Positions 58,828 through 64,000 of a stretch of 64,000 nucleotides of DNA are shown here, one piece after another. Under the pieces are notes generated by a model. The model saw only the letters and a program-made list of their open reading frames with translations. It made no database searches and had not been told where the DNA came from. The stretch's first letter is position 1. The number at the start of each line of letters is the position of its first letter. This DNA comes from Euphorbia lathyris (taxonomy: Eukaryota; Streptophyta; Magnoliopsida; Malpighiales; Euphorbiaceae): assembly GCF_963576675.1 (NCBI RefSeq), contig NC_088910.1, forward strand, positions 108,156,807 through 108,220,806, written 5' to 3'. Made by a program: the position numbers and the translations under genes.

Positions 58828-61800
58828 CTATTTCTTCCTGTTGACTTGAGCTTGGTTAGCTACTCCTTTGCCTTTGGCAATTCTTTGTTGCTGACCCTGA
58901 TTCCCTAGCTTGAGTTGAGTTGCGAAACCAGATGCTTCTCCCATTTTCTGCTGAGTTCCAGCAGCTTGCTTTTCTTTCTCCCCCATTTTGCCAGCATCCG
59001 GTGAAGGAGGAGTAAATGTCTCGCGAAGAACAACACGAGTCAGTTTTGATGAGTACGCTTGGAGTTGACTTGTACTCTCCCGAAGACCGTCGAAGACTGC
59101 CATGCCATCGTCCAGAGTGGAAGCGGGTATCCTAATGGTGGCAATGAGCATACTGAGAAGATAATCTTGAGATTTCCTGATCCAAGTTATGGTGTCAGTC
59201 AGCTTTCCATAGGATTGATGATACATTTTGAGCAAGGCAGCATCATAGAACTGACGTTGAGCATTGGTATGTCGGACATGTTTAAATGTGGCTTGAGAGT
59301 ACTGCAGAATCTCATTTGTCTTTACTTGGTCAGTGTCCATTTCTTCTTTACTCAAGTTGAGTAGGCGAACGGCTTTACTAATTTGCTCAATGGAACACTG
59401 GGAGGAGGAGGAGATTAATTCACGAGCTCCGGTCAGCTCATACCTTAGCTGGGTAAAGAGTTGATTAACCTCAGCAGAGGTTGCATAGATTGAGTTTGCA
59501 GCTGACAAATTATTGAGTTGGCCCTGGATAAAATTTATATGATTGACCATTGTCAGCTGGAGTTCAACCAGCTTCACTATTGATTCTTGCTTGGGTTGTT
59601 GAGATGCGAAGGATGTCATGACACTCATCAAGTCCTTGAGACCCTTGATTTCGGTTAAAAGTTGAGTGACAGAGGATATATGTGTTGGCTCAACATGGGC
59701 AGACCCAGTAGCATCATCATGAGGCTGATGAATATCCTGAAGTAGGGCTTGAGCTGAGTCAATGATTCTTCGTCCAGACTCAGTGGCATGCAAGAAAGCA
59801 TAGGATTCATCAGTTTGTGGTTCAGAGACCGGCATTGGAATAGCACCGAATGGAGGAGGAGTTGGGTGCTGTCCAGAAGCAGATGTGCTAGCATGGTCAG
59901 CAGCTGGACTTTTATTCAGATCACCAGCAGGAACTGACTGGTTATCATTCTGCGATAAAAGAGTAGGAAGAGGTGGATTAGCACAGATATTGACCTACTC
60001 GGAGTCAGTCTGAAGCTGATTAGTTTCAGAAGGTTGAGGTAGTTCAGTGCTGACCTGAGCAGAAGTTTCCTTTGCTAACTCTTTGTCTTGAGTAGCAGGA
60101 ACTTCGAGCACTTGCTCGGCAGAAACATGACCTTGAGGAGCTTTGGGGTCGGCTTGTTCCTCGGCTTGAGAAACAGAGGCTTGCTTTTCCTTAAGTTGAT
60201 CTGGGGTTGGCTCAATGACGGTGGAGAAGAATTGAAACTGGAGTTTGGTGAGGTCAGTTATTGGTTCCCTTAGGGGAGAATCGTCCAGAAGGTCAATGAC
60301 TGGAGATTTTTGAGCCTTTCGTTTGAGTCGTTTGCCTGTGCTGTTCTTATTTGGTGGAGGAGAGGGATCAGCAACAATGGAGTCAAGGGACTCAGAAGAG
60401 GAGTTCAGCCCAAGGTCAGTATTGAGATCTTTCAAAGCTTTGTCTTTCGCTGTGGACTCAGCATCAACGGTCTTACTTGGCTCAGTTGGATTCACAGTGT
60501 GCTCAGCATCAACTGTTTTATGTTGCTTAGCAGTAACTGTCTCACTTCGCTCAGCAAAGCCTATCTGATCAGCATGAACCTGACCGCCAATATCACCCAG
60601 TTCTTCTTCTTGGTCAGTAGGAGTTTTCTCAAGATCAATTTCTTGACTTCTCACGAAGTGTGAGTCTTCAGAGATTACGAAGTCAAGAGGAGGTGCATCA
60701 ATTGGCATTAACCCAGAAGTCTTCTTCTTCTTTTTCAAAGGTTGCTCAGGGGTTTCCTCACTTTCTTCTTCAGGCTCAACTAGCCTTTTCTGTATTTCTG
60801 CTGACTTAGGTTCCTCCTGACCTTGCTCAGCATCAGCTTTCTTCGCACTTGATAGAAACCGAATCTTCTTTGGGGCTGAATTAATATCTTTGGGAGAGGT
60901 TTGGGCAGCTTTCCTCTTCTTATCATGTCTAGTGCGATCAACGGGTTCTTTGTTCACCATCACTTTCTTGCCTTTCTTGGTTGGTAAAATTGGTGCGTTT
61001 TCCTCAGCATTATCTTCTTCCACATTTTCTTCAATAACCCCCTTTCCTTTCTTAGACTTGATGGGTTGGTTGTATGCTAACCCGAACAGCAGAGCCGCTG
61101 TTATTTATGTACCCCAAATTTCTATTTCCCCGACAGTGCTCACCTGGTGGTCCTGGAGAATTTTCGTGATGAGAGAGCCCATCCTGAGTTTGCCAGTACT
61201 TCGTTGGAAAGCACCGATAAGAAACACGGGCATATTGAGTGGTTGATAGGTCAGCATGTGCCAAATGAAGCACTGCTCGAAGTTTGAGGCCGATGAGGCG
61301 GAGTTGACCTTAGGGAATATGAAGTTGGTCAGGATGTAATGAGCCATTTTTTGATTCTGACCCATACACGTGTTGGCTATTTCTCCTTTGTGGTCCTTCG
61401 ATTTACAGAACTCAATAGGGTAGTCAAGTTTGGCGTTTGTGGTCCTGAATTCTTTACCTTTGGCCGGCAGCTTTAGCAAGGTTGCTAGATAGGATGGAGT
61501 AATCGTTATGTTCTTTCCTTTGACACTGGTTACCAGATGGTCAGCATTATCCTCGTCAACACATAGGTTGGTGTAGAATTCCCTTACCAACTGCGGATAG
61601 GTATTACCGGGGAGAGAGAAAAGTCCGAACCATCCATTTTTAGAGATCCACTCATAGAACGGTTGCTCAGCTGTTACAAAACTTGGGGAGAACCACCGAT
61701 AATGAAGTACCTCACAATTCTTTACACTGTTGTAAACCTGAAGAAATACCTTTTCCTTAGGTTGTTTCTTCTTCTTCTGTTTCTTTGACAGAGTGGCCTG

Positions 61801-61974
61801 GTCAGCTTGGGGGTTTTTTCTCGGAGTGGTGGCTTTTGATTGGTCATGCTGACCATGTCCTTGAGACTCAGTTGAAGTCTCTTTATAGTCCTGCTGAGCA
61901 GGGGAAGGAGGATTTTCATCGGAGCAGTTGTCGTCGTAATCGGCACCGGAGATTTTTTGTGAATCGTTAGACAT
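58828..61974 (-). pseudogene. Sirevirus B env-like (additional) ORF, two nonsense codons
   Basis: One minus-strand frame from ATG 61974 to 58828 spans about 1,048 codons. It has an N-terminal low-complexity stretch and a conserved globular domain (codons about 75-285; AEQPFYEWISKNGW, MAHYILTNFIFP, FEQCFIWHMLTYQP). A long acidic, lysine/glutamate-rich linker, a coiled-coil-like region (VELQLTMVNHINFIQGQL, TNEILQYSQATF) and a basic tail follow. TAA at 61105-61107 and TAG at 59995-59997 interrupt it. It is collinear with copy A, which is split by an LTR. No signal peptide or clear transmembrane helix was seen, so the envelope label is by position only. Function unknown. Confidence 0.84.
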
Positions 61975-62240
61975 GATTCCTTAGGGATTTTTTGAGAAAT
62001 TTTCAGAGGTTTTGGGATTCAAGAGAGAGAGAGATTGAATGCCAGAAATTTCAGATGTAAAGATGGATAAGTGGGAATTCGTCCACTATTTATAGAAATA
62101 CCGAGATGATCTGATACGTTGGAGTGGCGGTTTGACCTCGAGATGATCAATCGACAGGAATCCTGGCATTTATGACACATTCGGCGCATGTGTTTTCTAA
62201 TAATTGTGCTTACGTCATCCTAGGTGGCTATTTAATATGC
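61975..62240 (-). promoter_or_regulatory. Candidate internal promoter of the env-like gene, copy B
   Basis: Read on the minus strand: attaaatagccacctaggat (about 62234 downward), tgtgtcataaatgc, ctcgagg, CTATAAATAGTGGACGAATT (TATA box at 62086-62095), the CT-rich tctctctctctc tract (about 62020-62035), then ATG at 61974. The order and spacing match copy A (TATA to ATG about 112 bp here, 107 bp there), although the flanking spacer has diverged. Confidence 0.6.
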
Positions 62241-62500
62241 ATGCTAGCATTAATGGTGCAACGGATTCTTACTCAACGTCTAGAATATTAATCGTTTTTG
62301 TCTTTCTGAGTGCTCAGTTTTACGTAGACGAAATATTTGTGTGCTTAGTAACTTAGCTTAAGGTAATCACTCAACATGTATGTCTACTCAGCATAGGGTG
62401 ATTTTCTATAATACATATTTAGCTCAGCATGCAACAGTTACTAATTTAGCACAGATCACTCAGCATGGTAATCACTCAACATTCAATTTAGCATAGAATT
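62241..62500 (-). other. Spacer between Sirevirus B pol and the promoter block
   Basis: Non-coding and rich in CTCAGC and CTCAACAT words, with little visible conservation to copy A. Confidence 0.55.
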
Positions 62501-64000
62501 CTATTGAAGAGGATTAGACATACCAATAGCTTCCCTTAGTATGTTCAATTGCTCACGAGCCAGAGGCTTCGTAAAGATATCTGCAAGCTGTTCATCTGTT
62601 GGTACGTAGGTCAGTTTGATCTCCCATTTAAGTACATGATCTCTAATGAAGTGATGTCGAATGCTGACATGCTTCATCCTGCTGTGTTGGATTGGATTTT
62701 TGGATAAGTCAATGGCACTCTTGTTGTCACTTTGACTTTGATTGTGTCAGTTTGTACTCCATAATCCTCCAGCTGTTGCTTAATCCATAGGACCTGGGCC
62801 ACATAGCTTCCAATAGCAATTTACTCAGCTTCAGTTGTTGATAGGGCCACTGACAATTGCTTCTTGCTGAATCAAGATACTAGACAGCTTCCAAGGAAGT
62901 GACACCCTCCTGAAGTACTCTTACGCTCTAGCTTATCTCGTCCATAGTCAGCATCAATGTATCCAATGATTGTGAAGTCATTTGTATTTGGATACCATAA
63001 ACCTTCATTAACTGAGCTCTGCAAATATCTGAAAATTCTTTTTACAGCTATAAGGTGAGATTCCATGGGGTCAGCTTGATACCTTGTGCAATAACATACT
63101 GAGTACTGAATGTCAGTCCTACTAGCGGTAAGATAAAGTAGAGAGCCAATCATACCTCGATATAACTTACTGTCTACTGACTTACCTTTCTCGTCAGCAC
63201 AAAGGACAGTGTCAGTACCCATTGGGGTAGATATGGGTTTACATTCTTCCATATCGAATTTCTTTAACATTTCTTTGGCATACTTAGACTGACTGATGAA
63301 GATGCCGTTCTTCCCTTGCTTTATTTGTAGTCCAAGGAAGAAGTTGAGTTCCCCCATCATTGACATCTCGAACTCAGTTTCCATCTGTTTGCTAAATTCT
63401 TTGCACATAGATTCATCAGTAGCACCAAAGATTATATCATCTACATAAATTTGTGCCAGCAGGGTATTTTTACCCGTTTTCTTAATGAACAAAGTTGTGT
63501 CAGCTTTGCCTCTGACATAGTTCATGGTCAACAGAAAACTGGTCAACCTCTCGTACCAAGCACGTGGTGCTTGTTTCAGGCTGTACAGGGCCTTCTTGAG
63601 TTTATAAACGTGGATTGGAAATTTTGGATCTTCAAACCCGGGAGGCTGACTAACATATACCTCTTCGTTTATAAATCCATTAAGAAAAGCACTTTTGAAA
63701 TCCATTTGATATAGTTTGAAGTTCATGAAACTAGCATATGCACACAATATTCGTATAGCCTCTAACCTAGCAACGGGAGCAAAGGTCTCACCATAGTCAA
63801 TGCCTTCTTGCTGACTATAGCCTTGGGCTACAAGTCGGGCTTTATTCCTGACTACATTGCCTTGCTCATCTAGTTTGTTTCTAAAGACCCACTTAGTTCC
63901 TATGATCTTTTGATTCCTAGGTTTTGGTACTAAATCACATACCTCATTTCTCTTGAATTGATCAAGCTCTTCTTGCATAGCGTTGATCCAGAATTCGTCG
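62501..64000 (-). pseudogene. Sirevirus B pol: RT and RNase H, continuing off the right edge
   Basis: On the minus strand from 64000: RT with [28 protein letters not shown] and YVDDIIFGA, then RNase H. TGA at 62872-62874 (Trp expected), TAA at 62821-62823 and a one-base loss near 62730 disable RNase H before the natural stop at 62501-62503. The RT part is open. It is close to copy A (30966-32552) throughout. The upstream integrase and gag lie outside the window. Confidence 0.9.

Overview
The window is repeat-dense, A+T-rich nuclear DNA of a land plant, probably a eudicot. The evidence is the plant-type transposons (Ty1/copia including Sirevirus-like, Athila-like Ty3/gypsy, CACTA, MULE and LINE), plus transposon-captured fragments of plant genes (remorin, SYP13-type syntaxin, VPS13, ACT-repeat protein). 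I see no intact host gene, rRNA, tRNA or CRISPR array. All coding sequence is transposon-derived, and nearly all of it is broken.

Left half (1-39.7 kb), a deep nest. The outermost element is a LINE (RT remnant, minus strand, 39718-40745). Sirevirus A (plus strand; pieces at 1-331, 23675-23700 and 30206-39717) sits in it. An Athila-like element (14659-23674) and a CACTA transposon (23701-30205, TSD AGA) lie only 26 bp apart in the Sirevirus integrase. A tandem pair of copia elements sharing LTRs (1114-14658) sits in the Athila 5' LTR. A solo gypsy LTR (6948-8035) sits in the copia leader. A solo LTR of the same copia family (34397-36263) splits the Sirevirus env-like gene. Left of 1114 is a truncated LTR of another family (332-1113). 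One large deletion ending at 1113/1114 would explain every missing left flank.

Middle (39.7-53 kb). This part is mostly A+T-rich sequence without genes. It holds two LINE fragments, a decayed copia RNase H, a 3'-truncated Sirevirus LTR (45134-46600) and a MULE-type element with long TIRs and a 10-bp TSD (46701-48148).

Right end (52.8-64 kb), a second nest. Copia D (minus strand) is interrupted by copia C (plus strand, 139-bp LTR), which is interrupted by Sirevirus B (minus strand), which runs off the right edge.

Two observations stand out. (1) The CACTA element carries fragments of four unrelated host genes with introns retained: VPS13, antisense remorin, a nearly full-length SYP13-type syntaxin and an ACR protein. 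I recognise no transposase in it. (2) In both Sirevirus copies the env-like gene is separated from pol by about 450-530 bp. That spacer contains a conserved block with a TATA box and CT-rich tract about 110 bp before the env-like ATG, which suggests an internal promoter. Also notable are GC-rich short palindromes in three unrelated retroelements. Boundaries and family calls were made by eye from motifs, repeats and TSDs; no database search was possible.
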